Assembly: GCA_036735565.1 (NCBI GenBank)
Contig: DAINOC010000006.1
Coordinates: 1-62,774 of the forward strand
Length of the DNA stretch: 62,774 bases
Reading direction: 5' to 3'
DNA from: Coraliomargarita_B sp036735565
GTDB taxonomy: Bacteria; Verrucomicrobiota; Verrucomicrobiia; Opitutales; Coraliomargaritaceae
Shown: positions 62,774 through 62,774 of the stretch, one piece after another
Layout of the letters: each line of letters begins with the position of its first letter
How positions within the stretch are numbered: position 1 is the first letter of the stretch
Program-made: the position numbers and the translations under genes
Notes under the pieces: model-generated
The model's database searches: none
What the model was told of the DNA's origin: nothing
The model's input: only the letters and a program-made list of their open reading frames with translations

Positions 62774-62774
62774 C

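Larger units (their letters stand above)
62367..62774. other. intergenic region with a hairpin and three repeat elements
   Basis: No gene seen to the end of the window. Contains the icd terminator-like hairpin, a family A copy, a family B copy and a large inverted repeat that reaches the window edge. Confidence 0.6.

Overview
The window looks like a stretch of chromosome from a free-living, respiring, heterotrophic bacterium of the Verrucomicrobiota, most likely class Opitutia (Coraliomargarita/Puniceicoccus-like). This placement is an inference. It rests on the joint presence of an alternative complex III operon joined to a cbb3-type oxidase, a diphosphate-type PEP carboxykinase, a monomeric isocitrate dehydrogenase, a very long pilin-like protein of the 'Verru_Chthon cassette' style, and intergenic space full of short dispersed palindromes. 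Base composition is moderately GC-rich. One run of exactly 100 N (58644-58743) and two single-base frame breaks show that this is draft sequence.

Layout. 1-5.5 kb: the 3' end of a PIN-domain toxin-like gene, then on the minus strand a secreted protein and a 1440-residue pseudopilin-like protein. 6-11.2 kb: a HAD phosphatase, a GH3 glycosidase and a sodium/solute symporter, an apparent sugar scavenging group. 11.5-12.8 kb: a frame-broken MgtC/DUF4010 membrane protein. 12.9-18 kb: a TIM-barrel sugar isomerase-like protein and a D-2-hydroxyacid dehydrogenase on the minus strand, with a complete TRAP transporter (dctP-dctQ-dctM) divergent from them. 18.2-32.2 kb: a copper-exporting P1B ATPase, then a tight respiratory operon (small Tat-like protein, actA-F, an unknown one-TM protein, a CcoS-like protein, ccoN, ccoO, a monoheme cytochrome c). 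It would oxidise quinol through complex III-like ActABCDEF and pass electrons to a copper-containing oxidase that the ATPase and CcoS-like protein help to mature.

32.5-39.9 kb: argA with a small coupled gene, a divergent Xer recombinase, tRNA-Cys and tRNA-Leu, a SWIM/SNF2 helicase, and trpF, whose last codons form a bidirectional terminator. 39.9-47 kb (minus): diphosphate-type PEP carboxykinase, then an operon cls-aroC-degenerate CobW-like protein. 47-53 kb: a hypothetical protein, an EEP-family nuclease/phosphatase, an OsmC protein, and oppA-oppB-oppC without ATPase genes. 53-58 kb: a methyltransferase, an S4 RNA-binding protein, a MalY/PatB-type lyase, secG, a LolA-like periplasmic protein and a frame-broken TPR protein. 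58-62.4 kb: a two-RHH-domain protein with a histone-H1-like Lys/Ala tail (the N gap lies in the tail), an aspartate-type aminotransferase and monomeric icd.

The most unusual non-coding content is at least three families of dispersed palindromic repeats. Family A is built on a 10-bp unit around CGTTAAT (eight sites, counting both ends of one inverted pair). Family B is a 75-180 bp hairpin with GGTAGCGGAC arms (three copies). Family C is a GGGCA-NGA-TGCCC palindrome. A separate GAACATTGAA-type repeat supplies the stop codon and last residues of oppA.
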